NCBI GenBank assembly: GCA_016184455.1
Contig: JACPCS010000140.1
Span: 1-64,000 of the forward strand
DNA length: 64,000 nt
Origin: Acidobacteriota bacterium
GTDB taxonomy: Bacteria; Acidobacteriota; Vicinamibacteria; Vicinamibacterales; UBA2999
Direction of reading: 5' to 3'
In this document: positions 44,013 through 53,460 of the stretch, one piece after another
Numbering within the stretch: position 1 is the first letter of the stretch
How the letters are laid out: each line of letters opens with the position of its first letter
Position numbers and translations under genes: made by a program
Notes under the pieces: generated by a model
The model's input: only the letters and a program-made list of their open reading frames with translations
Told to the model about the DNA's origin: nothing
Database searches by the model: none

Positions 44013-45419
44013 TCATCGCGTTTTGATTAACCCCCACGGCCCGCCCTTCTTCCGCTTCTTGCCGGGGACGGCCACCGCCTTCGACGGCGCCGGCGGCAGC
44101 TTCATGCCGCGTCCCAGCCGCGGCATGCCGCCTTGCCCGATCATCGCCAGCACACGCCTCATTTCCGTGAACTGCTTCAGCAGGCGGTTCACCTCTTCGA
44201 CCGACGTGCCGCTGCCCGCCGCAATCCGGCGGCGCCGGCTGCCGTTGATCATCGCATGGTCGCGCCGCTCCTCCGGCGTCATCGAGCAGATGATCGCCTC
44301 GACGCGCGCCATCTGCTTGTCGTCGGGCTTGTTCTCGGCGAGCTGCTTCAGGTCGCCGAGACCGGGAATCATGCCCAGCACGCTCTCGAGGGGACCCATC
44401 CGCTTGATGGTCCGGAGCTGGCTGCGGAAGTCGTCGAGCGTGAACTCGTTCTTCCGGAGCTTCTCCTGGAGCGCCTCGGCCTCCTCCTTGTCGAACGCCT
44501 GCTCCGCCTTCTCGATGAGCGACAGCACGTCGCCCATGCCGAGCATGCGCGAGACGATCCGATCGGGATGGAAGAGCTCGAGATCCTCGAGCCGCTCGCC
44601 GCTGCCGACGAACGCGATCGGCACGCCGACGACCGACACGACCGAGAGCGCCGCGCCGCCGCGCGCGTCGCCGTCGAGCTTCGTGAGCACGACGCCGGTG
44701 ACGCCGATCCGGCGGTTGAACTCGCCGGCGCTCTTGATCGCATCCTGCCCCGTCATCGCATCCGCGACGTAGAGCAGGTCCGATGGCTGTACGGCGTTCC
44801 TGATGGCCAGGAGCTCGTCCATCAGCTCCTCGTCGATGTGCAGCCGGCCGGCGGTGTCGACGAGCACGGTATCGAATCCCTTGGCCTTCGCTTCCGCGAG
44901 CGCGCCGCCCGCGCGCGCGACGGGATCCCTCGTCTCTGGCGCGAACACGCGGATGTCGGCCTTCTCGCCGAGAACTGCGAGCTGTTCGATCGCGGCGGGG
45001 CGACGCACGTCGGTCGAGACCATGAGCGGATGGCGGCCCTGGCGCGCGAGCCACCGGCCAAGCTTGGCCGCGGTCGTCGTCTTGCCGGAACCCTGCAGGC
45101 CGAGGAACAGCACGACGCGCGGCGTCGGCGCGTGTTTCGTCAGGCCGCCTTCGGCCTCACCGAACAGCGCCAGCAGCTCGTCGCGCACGATCTTGATGAC
45201 CTGCTGCCCCGGCGTGAGGCTGCGGAGCACCGCCTGGTCCATCGCCCGATCGCGAACGCGGTCGACGAACGCCTTGACGACGTTGAAATTGACGTCCGCT
45301 TCGAGCAGCGCCAGCCGAATCTCGCGGAGCGCGGCCTCGACCTGCTCCGTCGTGAGGCGCACTTCGCCCCGCAGCGACTTGAAGACCTCCTGGATGCGTG
45401 TGCTCAGTGACTCGAACAT
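44013..45419 (-). CDS. ffh: Signal recognition particle protein Ffh
   Basis: The 468-aa GTPase has the N domain, G1 loop GLQGSGKTTTAAKLGRWL (about 105-122), [23 protein letters not shown], and LTKLDGDARGGAALS. The Met-rich M domain contains MGPLESVLGMIPG and ends GGMPRLGRGMKLPPAP. It binds 4.5S RNA and nascent membrane proteins. The SRP RNA is not in this window. Confidence 0.97.
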   Translation of the reverse strand: MFESLSTRIQEVFKSLRGEVRLTTEQVEAALREIRLALLEADVNFNVVKAFVDRVRDRAMDQAVLRSLTPGQQVIKIVRDELLALFGEAEGGLTKHAPTPRVVLFLGLQGSGKTTTAAKLGRWLARQGRHPLMVSTDVRRPAAIEQLAVLGEKADIRVFAPETRDPVARAGGALAEAKAKGFDTVLVDTAGRLHIDEELMDELLAIRNAVQPSDLLYVADAMTGQDAIKSAGEFNRRIGVTGVVLTKLDGDARGGAALSVVSVVGVPIAFVGSGERLEDLELFHPDRIVSRMLGMGDVLSLIEKAEQAFDKEEAEALQEKLRKNEFTLDDFRSQLRTIKRMGPLESVLGMIPGLGDLKQLAENKPDDKQMARVEAIICSMTPEERRDHAMINGSRRRRIAAGSGTSVEEVNRLLKQFTEMRRVLAMIGQGGMPRLGRGMKLPPAPSKAVAVPGKKRKKGGPWGLIKTR

Positions 45420-45428
45420 GGACGGACC

Positions 45429-45468
45429 GGCGCCCCGGAAGGGGACGCCCTACGACAGGGTTAACCCT
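45429..45468. repeat. CGTAGGGCG-type hairpin and 12-base palindrome upstream of ffh
   Basis: On the minus strand CGTAGGGCGTCCCCTTCCGG begins a hairpin (45454-45429) related to the GGCGGGTCC element. Next to it AGGGTTAACCCT (45457-45468) is a perfect 12-base palindrome that could be an operator site for ffh. Confidence 0.55.
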
Positions 45469-45488
45469 ATGCGGCGCAAACTCTTATC

Positions 45489-46742
45489 TTACACCGTCGA
45501 CAGGCGGTGGCCGAGCTTGTCCTTCTTGGTCTTGAGATAGCGCCGCGTCAGGTCCGACGCGGGGATTTCGAGCGGCACGGCATCGACGATCGACAGCCCA
45601 TACCCCTGGAGACCGACGAATTTCCGCGGATTGTTCGTGAGCAGCCGCATCGTGCGGACGCCCAGGTCGCTCAGGATCTGCGCGCCAATCCCGTAGTCAC
45701 GCTGATCGGCTTTGAACCCGAGCCGTTCGTTCGCCTCGACCGTATCGAGCCCCTGGTCCTGGAGCTCGTACGCGCGGATCTTGTTGGCGAGGCCGATGCC
45801 GCGCCCCTCCTGATTGAGGTAGAGGAGCACGCCCCGACCTTCCTGCGCGATGCGCGCGAGGGCGGCCTCGAGCTGCCCGCCGCAGTCGCACCGCGCCGAA
45901 TGGAAGACATCGCCCGTCAGGCATTTCGAGTGGACGCGCACCAGCACGTCCTCGCCGGCGCCGATCTCGCCGCGCACGAGCGCCACGTGCGTCTCGCTGT
46001 CGATGTGATTCTCGTACGCGTAGATGCGGAAGGCACCGTGCTCGGTCGGCAGATCCGCGCTCGCCACGCGCCGGACGAGGCGCTCGGTCCGCATGCGGTA
46101 CTTGATGAGGTCGGCGATCGTGATCATGACGAGGTGATGCTTCCGGGCGAACTTCGCCAGCTCCGGGACACGCGCCATCGTCCCGTCCTCGTTCATGATT
46201 TCGCAGATGACCCCGGCGGGATAGAGGCCGGCGATGCGCCCGAGGTCGACCGCAGCCTCGGTCTGGCCCGCGCGCACGAGCACGCCGCCGTCGCGCGCCC
46301 GCAGCGGAAACATGTGGCCCGGCCGCGCCAGATCCGACGGTTTGGTCTTCGGATCGATCGCCGCGCGGACGGTCGCCGCACGGTCGGCCGCGGAGATGCC
46401 GGTGCTCACATACTGCTTGGCTTCGATGCTGACGCAGAACGCCGTGTTGAACGTCGTGGTGTTCTGGTTCACCATCAGCGGCACCTCGAGCTGATCGAGC
46501 CGTTCGCCGGTCATCGGCATGCAGATCAGCCCGCGGCCGTGCCGCGCCATGAAGTTGATCGCTTCCGGCGTGACCTTCTCGGCGGCGATCGTGAGGTCGC
46601 CCTCGTTCTCCCGGTCCTCGTCGTCGACCACGATCACCGTGCGGCCGTCGCGGATGGCCTCGACCGCCTCCTCGATGGACGCAAAGGGGCCGCGGCGGCG
46701 CGCGCCCTTCGCGATACGCATCCTGGGATGCTCCGTGGTCAT
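45489..46742 (-). CDS. ribBA: Bifunctional riboflavin biosynthesis protein RibBA
   Basis: The 417-aa protein joins RibB (residues about 20-215; [36 protein letters not shown]) to RibA (about 220-417; [22 protein letters not shown] with three zinc Cys, [20 protein letters not shown]). It supplies both precursors of riboflavin: dihydroxybutanone phosphate and the diamino-pyrimidine. The ATG lies one base after the ribDE stop. No ribH follows; the next gene is ffh. Confidence 0.96.
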   Translation of the reverse strand: MTTEHPRMRIAKGARRRGPFASIEEAVEAIRDGRTVIVVDDEDRENEGDLTIAAEKVTPEAINFMARHGRGLICMPMTGERLDQLEVPLMVNQNTTTFNTAFCVSIEAKQYVSTGISAADRAATVRAAIDPKTKPSDLARPGHMFPLRARDGGVLVRAGQTEAAVDLGRIAGLYPAGVICEIMNEDGTMARVPELAKFARKHHLVMITIADLIKYRMRTERLVRRVASADLPTEHGAFRIYAYENHIDSETHVALVRGEIGAGEDVLVRVHSKCLTGDVFHSARCDCGGQLEAALARIAQEGRGVLLYLNQEGRGIGLANKIRAYELQDQGLDTVEANERLGFKADQRDYGIGAQILSDLGVRTMRLLTNNPRKFVGLQGYGLSIVDAVPLEIPASDLTRRYLKTKKDKLGHRLSTV

Positions 46743-46743
46743 G

Positions 46744-48333
46744 CTACTTCCACCCCGCCGCGTCGGACGCGGCGGGGGCCCCGGGGTCGCGGCCGGAGTC
46801 GGCTCGCGCCATCAATTCCGCCGCGCGCACCACGTATTTTCCGATCATGTCGCACTCGAGGTTCACCGAATCCCCCACGCGTCGGGCCGGGAGATTCGTA
46901 TGTTCCCACGTATACGGCACGATCATGACATCGAACGTGCCTTCGGCAAGCGACGCCACGGTCAGGCTGATGCCGTCGAGGGCGACAGAACCCTTCGGGA
47001 CGAGCAACGGCGCGAGCGCGGCGCTGAAGGAGACCGTCAGCCAGCGGGCGTCCCCGTCCTCGCGAATCCGCGCCACGGCTCCCGTGCCATCCACGTGGCC
47101 CTGCACGAAATGGCCGCCGAAGCGGCCGTCGGCGCGCATGGGGCGCTCGAGGTTCAGCGCCTCGCCGCCCTGGAGCGAACCCAGCATCGTCACGCGCGCG
47201 GTTTCTGGACCGACGTCGCAGTCGACGTAATCGGCGCTGGCGGCGAAGACCGTCAGGCAGACGCCGTTGACGGCGAGACTGTCGCCCGGCGTCAACTCGG
47301 CCCCGAGCGTCGCCCCGATGCGGACGCGAAGACCCGACGCCGTGCGCTGCACGCCGGCGACGCGGCCGACCGCCTCAATGAGGCCGGTGAACATAGCCTT
47401 CGCGACGACGTCCGCGTCCCAGGCGGCCTGATGGACGACGGGCCCGCCTTCGAGCACCAGGCTCTGGACGTCGCGATCGGCCAGCGCCCGCAGCGCCTCC
47501 ATCATCGCGGGCTCCTCGAGCGCCAGCAGCGTCGCCCCGGCGCGCTCGAGCGCGTCCGCCCGGTCGGGATGCCGGCGTTGGCCGTCGCGGGAAGTCACGA
47601 TTATGACGGGTCCGGCGGCGCGCGTGGAGAACAGACGAGCGTCCGGCGAGGCGCGCAGTCGGCGGTCGAAGACGACGCGCGTCAGCGGCCGCTCGCGGTA
47701 CACGTGGCGCGCCGTCAGCAGCGGATCGTCGACGAGCAGCGTGCCCGAGCCGATGCCGATCGCGTCGACCTGCGCGCGCACGAAATGCGCGTGACGGTCC
47801 GCCACCGTCGACGTCAGCTGCGTCCGCTCGCCCGCGGCCGCCGCGAGGCGCCCGTCGAGGCTGGTGGCCGCCTTCAGGATCACGAACGGCCGCCGCTCGC
47901 GGACCGCCGTGAGAAACGGCTGGTTCAACCGCACCGCCTCATCACGTCCCACGCCCACTTCGACCTCGATGCCGTGGTCGCGCAGGATCTCAAAGCCGCG
48001 CCCGCTCACGAGCGGATATGGATCTTCCATGGCGGCCACGACGCGTCGGATGCCGGCCGCGATGATCCGATCGGTGCAGGGGCCGGTGCGTCCCGTGTGC
48101 GAACACGGCTCGAGCGTGCTGTACAGCGTGGCGCCGCGCGCGCGGCCGCCCGCGTCGTCAATCGCGTAGATTTCGGCATGCGGCTCGCCGGCGCGCTCGT
48201 GGGCGCCGTCCCCCACGACCACGCCGTCGGCTGTGACGACCGAGGCGCCGACGACCGGGTTCGGCGTGGTCCGGCCGAGCCCACGCCGCGCGTGCGCCAG
48301 CGCCCGCCGCATCCATCGCTCGTCGTCTACCAT
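46744..48333 (-). CDS. ribD-ribE: Fused RibD (deaminase-reductase) and riboflavin synthase
   Basis: The 529-aa protein has a deaminase domain (HAEIYAID and [15 protein letters not shown] zinc site), a reductase domain (150-312; [50 protein letters not shown]) that ends about 40 residues early, and from residue 314 a complete riboflavin synthase alpha chain ([12 protein letters not shown]; a second lumazine-binding repeat with [12 protein letters not shown]). ATG at 47394 for the synthase has GAAGG upstream, so separate translation is also possible. Residues from about 512 ([16 protein letters not shown]) are encoded by a palindromic repeat. ATGGTAG overlaps the ftsY end. Confidence 0.9.
   Translation of the reverse strand: MVDDERWMRRALAHARRGLGRTTPNPVVGASVVTADGVVVGDGAHERAGEPHAEIYAIDDAGGRARGATLYSTLEPCSHTGRTGPCTDRIIAAGIRRVVAAMEDPYPLVSGRGFEILRDHGIEVEVGVGRDEAVRLNQPFLTAVRERRPFVILKAATSLDGRLAAAAGERTQLTSTVADRHAHFVRAQVDAIGIGSGTLLVDDPLLTARHVYRERPLTRVVFDRRLRASPDARLFSTRAAGPVIIVTSRDGQRRHPDRADALERAGATLLALEEPAMMEALRALADRDVQSLVLEGGPVVHQAAWDADVVAKAMFTGLIEAVGRVAGVQRTASGLRVRIGATLGAELTPGDSLAVNGVCLTVFAASADYVDCDVGPETARVTMLGSLQGGEALNLERPMRADGRFGGHFVQGHVDGTGAVARIREDGDARWLTVSFSAALAPLLVPKGSVALDGISLTVASLAEGTFDVMIVPYTWEHTNLPARRVGDSVNLECDMIGKYVVRAAELMARADSGRDPGAPAASDAAGWK
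46751..46794 (-). repeat. GC-rich palindromic element encoding the RibDE C-terminus
   Basis: CACCCCGCCGCG (46751-46762) faces CGCGGCGGGG (46768-46777) around TCGGA, followed by CCCCGGGGTCGCGGCC. The same layout with slight changes stands between thpR and cinA at 51557-51606, in the same orientation. Confidence 0.75.
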
Positions 48334-49259
48334 TTCTCTTGAAACAGCGCGTCGACGTACTCCTGCGGCGAGAAGGGCACGAGGTCGTCGATCCCCTCGC
48401 CGACGCCGACATAGCGAATGGGCAGCTTGAGGTCGTGGGCGATGGCCACCGCGATTCCGCCTTTGGCCGTGCCATCGAGCTTCGTGAGGACGATGCCGGT
48501 CACGCCGGCCACGTTCGTGAACTCGCGCGCCTGCGCGAGACCGTTCTGCCCGACGGTGGCGTCGAGCACGAGCAGGACCTCGTGCGGCGCGCCTTCGGTC
48601 GCCCGCGCCGCGACACGGCGGATCTTGTCGAGCTCGCTCATCAGATTCGTGCGCGTGTGCAGGCGGCCGGCGGTGTCGACGAGAATCGGATCCCGGCCGC
48701 GCGCGCGTCCTGATTGAATCGCCTCGAAGACGACCGACGCCGGATCGGCGCCCTCCCGCGCACGCACGATGTCCACCTGCGCCCGCTTCGCCCAGATCTC
48801 CAGCTGCTCGACCGCCGCCGCGCGAAACGTATCGGCGGCACAGACGAGCGGCTGCTTCCCCGACGCCTTGAGCAGGTTGGCGAGCTTGCCGATCGTCGTG
48901 GTCTTGCCGGTGCCGTTGACGCCCACGATGAGCGTCACGTGCGGCGACTGGCCGTTCGTGGCCGGCGGCGCATCGACCGCCTCGAAAATCGTCCGGATTT
49001 CCTGCTTGACGAGATCGCGCAGGCTCTCGCCGCGCCGGGCGCGCTCGCGGACCGCCGCGACGATCCGCTCGGTCGCGGCGACGCCGACGTCGGCGGAGAT
49101 GAGCAGCTCCTCGAGCGCTTCCACCGTGTCGACGTCGATCGGCTTCGCCTGCTGGACCTCGTCATCGGCGCGCCGAACGATCTCGTCGAACCGGTCGAAG
49201 ATCTGCTGCGTGGTGCGGCTCAGCCCGTCGCGCAGTCGGTCAAAGAATCCCAACCCCAC
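48327..49259 (-). CDS. ftsY: Signal recognition particle receptor FtsY
   Basis: The 310-aa GTPase starts [20 protein letters not shown] (membrane-targeting helix) and has [63 protein letters not shown] and the end [14 protein letters not shown]. It lacks the long acidic A domain of Escherichia, common outside proteobacteria. It partners Ffh, encoded 2.9 kb further along the same strand. Confidence 0.97.
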   Translation of the reverse strand: MGLGFFDRLRDGLSRTTQQIFDRFDEIVRRADDEVQQAKPIDVDTVEALEELLISADVGVAATERIVAAVRERARRGESLRDLVKQEIRTIFEAVDAPPATNGQSPHVTLIVGVNGTGKTTTIGKLANLLKASGKQPLVCAADTFRAAAVEQLEIWAKRAQVDIVRAREGADPASVVFEAIQSGRARGRDPILVDTAGRLHTRTNLMSELDKIRRVAARATEGAPHEVLLVLDATVGQNGLAQAREFTNVAGVTGIVLTKLDGTAKGGIAVAIAHDLKLPIRYVGVGEGIDDLVPFSPQEYVDALFQEKW

Positions 49260-49273
49260 ACCTCATTCACGAA

Positions 49274-49349
49274 AAACTACCAACTACCAACTACCAACCA
49301 CCACCCACCAACCACCAACTGCTACCGGCTACCGACTACCAGCTACTGG
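49274..49349 (-). repeat. Short-period repeat (CTACCAA words) between gpsA and ftsY
   Basis: At least ten tandem, drifting copies of a 7-base word (ACTACCA, ACCACCA, GCTACCG) fill the gap. Unlike the others, it is mostly one-sided, with little inverted pairing. The gpsA stop lies at its end. Confidence 0.75.
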
Positions 49350-50348
49350 CTAGTTCTCCGCCCGCTGCGGCCGCAGCATGAGCTCCTCGAGCGCCGTGCG
49401 CGCATCCTTTCGGCCCGCGAGCAGCTCGGCGACCTGCGCCGTAATCGGCAGCTCGACGCCGTGACGTGCCCCGAGCGCCAGCGCGGCTTCGGTCGTCCGC
49501 ACGCCTTCGGCGACCATCTTCATGCTCGACAGCACGTCTCCGAGCGACCGCCCGCGCGCCAGCTCGATGCCGACGTGGCGGTTGCGGCTGAGCGACCCGG
49601 TGCAGGTGAGGACCAGATCGCCGAGGCCGGTGAGGCCGGCGAGCGTCTCCCGCTGCGCGCCCTCCGCACACGCCAGTCGCGTGATCTCGGCGAGTCCCCG
49701 CGTGATCAGCCCCGCGAGCGCGTTGTGCCCGAGCGCGAGCCCTTCGGCCACGCCGGCGGCAATCGCAATCACGTTCTTCAGCGCACCGCCGAACTCGACG
49801 CCGACGACATCGCACGTCCCGTAAAGCCGGAAGTACGGCGCACGGAAATCGGCCTGTACCTGCTCCACGACGGCGGCGTCGCGCGAGGCGACGGAGACGG
49901 CGGTCGGCAGCTGCCGCGCCACCTCCGCCGCAAAGCTCGGACCCGACAGCACGGCCACCTGGACGTGCCGATCGAGCTCCTGCTCGATCACCTGCGAAAT
50001 ACGGAGCAGTGTGTCCTGCTCCAGGCCTTTGGTGGCGCTGACGACGGTGACGCCGCCGCCGAGGAGCGGCGCGACGCGCCGCAGGATCTGCCGGGTGCCG
50101 TGCGACGGCACCGCCGACACGACGAAGTTCGCGCCGCCGAGCGCCTCCTCGAGATCGGGAGTCACGCTGAGACGATCGGGAAACACGATACCGGGCAGGT
50201 AGACCGCGTTCGCGCGCCGTGTCCGCATTTCGGCGGCGAGCGCCGCGTCGCGCGCCCACAACCTCGCTTCATGACCGGCACGCGCGAGGTGCACCGCCAG
50301 CGCGGTGCCCCACCCGCCGGCGCCGAGAACGGCAACCGTTCGTCCCAT
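49350..50348 (-). CDS. gpsA: Glycerol-3-phosphate dehydrogenase (NAD(P)+)
   Basis: The 332-aa protein begins MGRTVAVLGAGGWGTALAVH (NAD fold) and has SATKGLEQDTLL, LSGPSFAAEVARQLPTAVSV, EFGGALKNVIAIAAGVAEGL with the catalytic Lys, and TGLGDLVLTCTGSLSRN. It makes glycerol-3-phosphate for phospholipids. plsY follows upstream on the same strand, pairing the two steps. ATG 50348 is chosen; the longer frame runs into plsY. Confidence 0.96.
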   Translation of the reverse strand: MGRTVAVLGAGGWGTALAVHLARAGHEARLWARDAALAAEMRTRRANAVYLPGIVFPDRLSVTPDLEEALGGANFVVSAVPSHGTRQILRRVAPLLGGGVTVVSATKGLEQDTLLRISQVIEQELDRHVQVAVLSGPSFAAEVARQLPTAVSVASRDAAVVEQVQADFRAPYFRLYGTCDVVGVEFGGALKNVIAIAAGVAEGLALGHNALAGLITRGLAEITRLACAEGAQRETLAGLTGLGDLVLTCTGSLSRNRHVGIELARGRSLGDVLSSMKMVAEGVRTTEAALALGARHGVELPITAQVAELLAGRKDARTALEELMLRPQRAEN

Positions 50349-50352
50349 CCCC

Positions 50353-50940
50353 CTAGATTCGCTGTCCGATGCGCCGTTCGGTGCCTGCCGCGAGCCGGCC
50401 GAGGTTGGCGCGATGGCGTTCGATGATGATGAGCGCGGCGACGAGCGCGCCAACGGAGACGGGCGTCAGGCCCTCGCTCGCCATCGTCGCCACGGCCAGC
50501 GTCACGGCGGCCGTCATCGACCCGACCGAGATATAGCGCGTGACCCAGATTGCCACCACGAAGACGGATGCGGCGAGCGCCGCGGCGATCGGTGCCAGCA
50601 CGGCGAACGCGCCGGCGGCCGTCGCCACGCCCTTGCCGCCGCGAAACCGAAGCCAGACGGGATAGATGTGGCCTATCACGGATGTCAGTCCTGCCGCGAC
50701 AGGCGTCGCCGGCCCTTCGGTCAGACGTCCGGCGACCAGCACGGCGAGCGCGCCTTTGGCCGCATCGAGTGAGACAGCCCCGAGCGCCTGCGCCACGCCG
50801 CTCGTGCGAAGCACGTTCGCGGCGCCGATATTGCCGCTCCCGACGCGGCGCAGATCGATGCCGCGGCGCCGCGCCAGCAGAAACGCACACGGCACCGAAC
50901 CGACGAGATATCCGAGCGTGACGGCGAACAGCTCTTCCAT
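50353..50940 (-). CDS. plsY: Acyl-phosphate glycerol-3-phosphate acyltransferase PlsY
   Basis: The 195-aa membrane protein has YLVGSVPCAFLLARRRGIDL, VGSGNIGAANVLRT, GHIYPVWLRFRGGKGVATA and about five helices, matching PlsY. It adds the first acyl chain to glycerol-3-phosphate. Four bases separate it from gpsA. The ATG overlaps the thpR stop by one base (TGATG). Confidence 0.94.
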   Translation of the reverse strand: MEELFAVTLGYLVGSVPCAFLLARRRGIDLRRVGSGNIGAANVLRTSGVAQALGAVSLDAAKGALAVLVAGRLTEGPATPVAAGLTSVIGHIYPVWLRFRGGKGVATAAGAFAVLAPIAAALAASVFVVAIWVTRYISVGSMTAAVTLAVATMASEGLTPVSVGALVAALIIIERHRANLGRLAAGTERRIGQRI

Positions 50941-51509
50941 CACCGGGCGAGCGGGGTGCGCTGCAGGGCGACGTAGATGTGACCCTGTGGCGACGGCCGG
51001 CTCTCGAACAGTGTAATCGCGTTCGCCGGTGAGACTCCGAACCGGCGCTCGGTCAATCCGGCGAGCCATGTCGCCGTGCGCACGCCGCCGGGTTCGCGCA
51101 CGCGCGCAAGCGTCACGTGCGGGTGGTACGGACGCGGTTCACGCGCCACACCCGAGCGATCGAGCCGTGTGGAGACCTCGGCCTCCACACTCGCCAGCGC
51201 CGCGGCGCCGGCGCTGACCCCCGCCCAGACGACGCGCGGCGCGCCATGTTCGGGAAATGTGCCGACGCCTGCGATCGCCAGCTCGAATGGCGGGACGGAC
51301 ACGTCGGGCGCGAGCGCCGACCGAATCGCCTCCGCCTGCGACGCGTCCACCTCGCCGATGAAGCGTACCGTGACGTGCAGCCGATCCGCAGGCACCCACG
51401 TCATGCGCGCACGCTGGTCCCTCGCCGCGCGGCGCCGGAGCTCCTCGCCGCAGGAGGCGACCGCATCGACCACGCCCGGGACGAGCTCCACTCCGACGAA
51501 CAGCCTCAC
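50940..51509 (-). CDS. thpR: RNA 2',3'-cyclic phosphodiesterase ThpR (LigT family)
   Basis: The roughly 189-aa protein has both two-His motifs, HVTVRFIGEV and HVTLARVREP, and starts RLFVGVELVPGVVDA, typical of the 2H family. It opens 2',3'-cyclic phosphate ends in RNA. GTG 51509 is chosen; a TTG at 51536 would add nine residues of no family likeness. Linked by overlap to plsY. Confidence 0.9.
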   Translation of the reverse strand: MRLFVGVELVPGVVDAVASCGEELRRRAARDQRARMTWVPADRLHVTVRFIGEVDASQAEAIRSALAPDVSVPPFELAIAGVGTFPEHGAPRVVWAGVSAGAAALASVEAEVSTRLDRSGVAREPRPYHPHVTLARVREPGGVRTATWLAGLTERRFGVSPANAITLFESRPSPQGHIYVALQRTPLAR

Positions 51510-51556
51510 GACACTACCGGCATCTGGTTCCCACAACTGAACTGGCCGCTCCGCTC

Positions 51557-51606
51557 CACCCCACCGCGCAGAAAACGCGCGGCGGGGACCCCGGGTTGTC
51601 GCGGCC
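51557..51606 (-). repeat. GC-rich palindromic element between cinA and thpR
   Basis: CACCCCACCGCGCAGAAAAC followed by GCGCGGCGGGG forms a stem around AGAAAA, then CCCCGGGTTGTCGCGGCC. It is the intergenic counterpart of the element at 46751-46794. Confidence 0.75.
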
Positions 51607-51647
51607 AGCGGAACCGCGGTCGAACAGTTGTCGGTGGCGGCAGGACA

Positions 51648-52916
51648 TCAGTTGATACGACCCAGTAGTATCCGGCGGACCAGATCGAGCGCCGCCTGCG
51701 ACGCCTGGAACTTGATCAGCTCGCGATCGCCGACGAACTGGTGCACGCGCGATCGTGTCCCCTCGGGAAGGGCGGCCGCGACGGCGACGGTGCCCACGGG
51801 CTTCTGGGGCGTTCCGCCGCCGGGACCCGCTATGCCCGTCACGCCGACGCCGACGTCGGTCTGTGCGCGTGCGCGGATCCCCTCCGCCATCGCGACGGCG
51901 ACCGGTTCGCTGACCGCGCCGTGCTCCGCAATCAACGCCGCCGGGACGCCGGCGAGCGCCGTCTTCGCCTCGTTCGCGTACACGACAACGCCGCGATCGA
52001 CATACCGCGAGCTGCCGGGCACGTCCGTCAGCCGCGACGTGATGAGCCCGCCCGTACACGACTCCGCCACCGCGATGCGCAAACCCCGGTCGACCAGCAG
52101 CGCTCCAACCACCTCCTCGAGCGTACGGCCGTCCCGGCTGAACGCGTCCACGCCCAGCACGTCCATGGCCTGCCGGGATGCAGCGTCGACCGCGGCGTCC
52201 GCCTCCTCGCGTGTGGGAGCGCGCGCGGACAGGTGCAGCTCGATCTGGCCGAGCGAGGCGAGAATCGTCGTGCTCACGGGCACCGCCGCACGTGCCCATT
52301 CCTCGTACAGCGGCTTGACGGCCACTTCCGTGTGCGACTCCGTGCGCCCGGTGATGCGGATCGTCCGCCTCACGAGCGACAGGCCCGACGCACGCGCCTT
52401 CAACGGTCCGGCCGCGAGCGCGACGAGCATCGGCCTGAGCTCACGAGGAGGGCCGGGCAGCATCAACACGACGCGGTCGCCGTCCTCGAGCCAGAGGCCG
52501 GGCGCGGTGCCGTTCGCGTTCTCCAGGACCACCGCCCCGGCCGGCACCATCGCCTGGCGCCGATTGATCTCCGGCATCGGCAGGCCCCGACGTTCGAAGC
52601 GTGCCCGGATGCGCGCAGTGATCGCCTCGTCTTCCGCGAGCGGACGCGCCAGCACGTCGGCGACGACTTCGCGCGTGAGATCGTCGTCGGTCGGACCGAG
52701 ACCGCCGCTGCAGACGAGCAGATCCACGCGCGCGAGCGCGCCGCGAACGGCGCCGGCCAGCTCGCCGCGGTCGTCGCCCACGACCATCTTGAAGACGACC
52801 TCGATGCCGATCAGATCGAGCTGCTCGGTGATGAACAGCGAGTTCGTATCGATGCGTGCGGGCGTCAGCAGCTCGCTGCCGACCGCAAGGATGGCAGCGC
52901 GACGAAGTAGCCTCAC
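51648..52916 (-). CDS. cinA: CinA-family protein (nucleotide pyrophosphatase / NMN deamidase)
   Basis: The 422-aa protein has the MoaB-like N-terminal domain (ILAVGSELLTPARIDTNSLF, LLVCSGGLGPTDDDLTREVV, LMLPGPPRELRPM) and the C-terminal deamidase domain (AVAESCTGGLITSRLTDVPG, GVTGIAGPGGGTPQKPVGTV). The family acts in pyridine nucleotide recycling. The GTG at 52916 overlaps the pgpA stop (GTGA); the longer start at 52925 is less likely. Confidence 0.93.
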   Translation of the reverse strand: MRLLRRAAILAVGSELLTPARIDTNSLFITEQLDLIGIEVVFKMVVGDDRGELAGAVRGALARVDLLVCSGGLGPTDDDLTREVVADVLARPLAEDEAITARIRARFERRGLPMPEINRRQAMVPAGAVVLENANGTAPGLWLEDGDRVVLMLPGPPRELRPMLVALAAGPLKARASGLSLVRRTIRITGRTESHTEVAVKPLYEEWARAAVPVSTTILASLGQIELHLSARAPTREEADAAVDAASRQAMDVLGVDAFSRDGRTLEEVVGALLVDRGLRIAVAESCTGGLITSRLTDVPGSSRYVDRGVVVYANEAKTALAGVPAALIAEHGAVSEPVAVAMAEGIRARAQTDVGVGVTGIAGPGGGTPQKPVGTVAVAAALPEGTRSRVHQFVGDRELIKFQASQAALDLVRRILLGRIN

Positions 52917-53377
52917 GTGAACCACTCCGGGGCCAGCACGACGAGTCCGCGCATGATCAGATAACCGTATACCGCGGCCATGGCGTCGTCAGCCATCACG
53001 CCCCAGCCCCTCGGCAGCGCCTCCAGGCGGCGCGCCGGCCACGGCTTCACGATGTCGAGCAGCCGGAACACGAGAAATCCCGCGCACGCGCCCAGGGCGT
53101 TGATCGGCAGCCACAGCAGCGTGACGAGCATTCCGAGCACTTCGTCGACGACCACCGGCCCCGGGTCGACGCGGCCGAAATGACGCTCGGCCATCCCCGC
53201 GCTCCAGGTGCCCAGGATCGCGACCGCCGCGGCAACGGTGACCTCGGTCACCGGCGACCCGGTGCTGCGAACGAGCCAGAGGACCGCGAGCCCGAGCGCC
53301 GACCCCGCCGTGCCCGGCGCCACCGGCACGTACCCGACGTAACCGCCGGTCGCGATCAGAAGGGCGAAGCGTTGCAT
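52913..53377 (-). CDS. pgpA: Phosphatidylglycerophosphatase A
   Basis: The roughly 154-aa membrane protein has ATGGYVGYVPVAPGTAGSAL, VVVDEVLGMLVTLLWLP, FRLLDIVKPWPARRLEALPR and GWGVMADDAMAAVYGYL, the PgpA pattern with its acidic catalytic residues. It dephosphorylates PG-phosphate in phospholipid synthesis. ATG 53377 is preferred to a GTG at 53392, which is inside an inverted repeat. Confidence 0.92.
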   Translation of the reverse strand: MQRFALLIATGGYVGYVPVAPGTAGSALGLAVLWLVRSTGSPVTEVTVAAAVAILGTWSAGMAERHFGRVDPGPVVVDEVLGMLVTLLWLPINALGACAGFLVFRLLDIVKPWPARRLEALPRGWGVMADDAMAAVYGYLIMRGLVVLAPEWFT

Positions 53378-53380
53378 GCC

Positions 53381-53460
53381 GAGACGGGCCACGGAGTCAC
53401 AGAGACACGGAGGCCCAATATAGTTTTTCTCCGCGTCTCCGTGTCTCGGTGGCTCGTCTC
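53381..53460 (-). repeat. Imperfect 32-base inverted repeat between the RDD gene and pgpA
   Basis: Arms 53381-53412 and 53429-53460 match at 26 of 32 positions (GAGACG, GCCAC, GAG, CAC, GAGA and CGGAG blocks conserved). The 16-base loop includes a T5 run. The right arm contains the RDD stop codon; the left arm reaches the pgpA start region. Confidence 0.75.

Noticed and set aside
45457-45468. AGGGTTAACCCT as a confirmed operator
   Set aside because: A single 12-base palindrome without a known regulator or second copy; noted as a possibility within the repeat entry only.
48334-48700. FMN riboswitch ahead of the riboflavin genes
   Set aside because: The region upstream of ribDE is ftsY coding sequence with overlap; no leader exists to hold one.
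49274-49349. CRISPR-like array
   Set aside because: The repeating unit is only about 7 bases with drift and no spacers; no cas gene is present.
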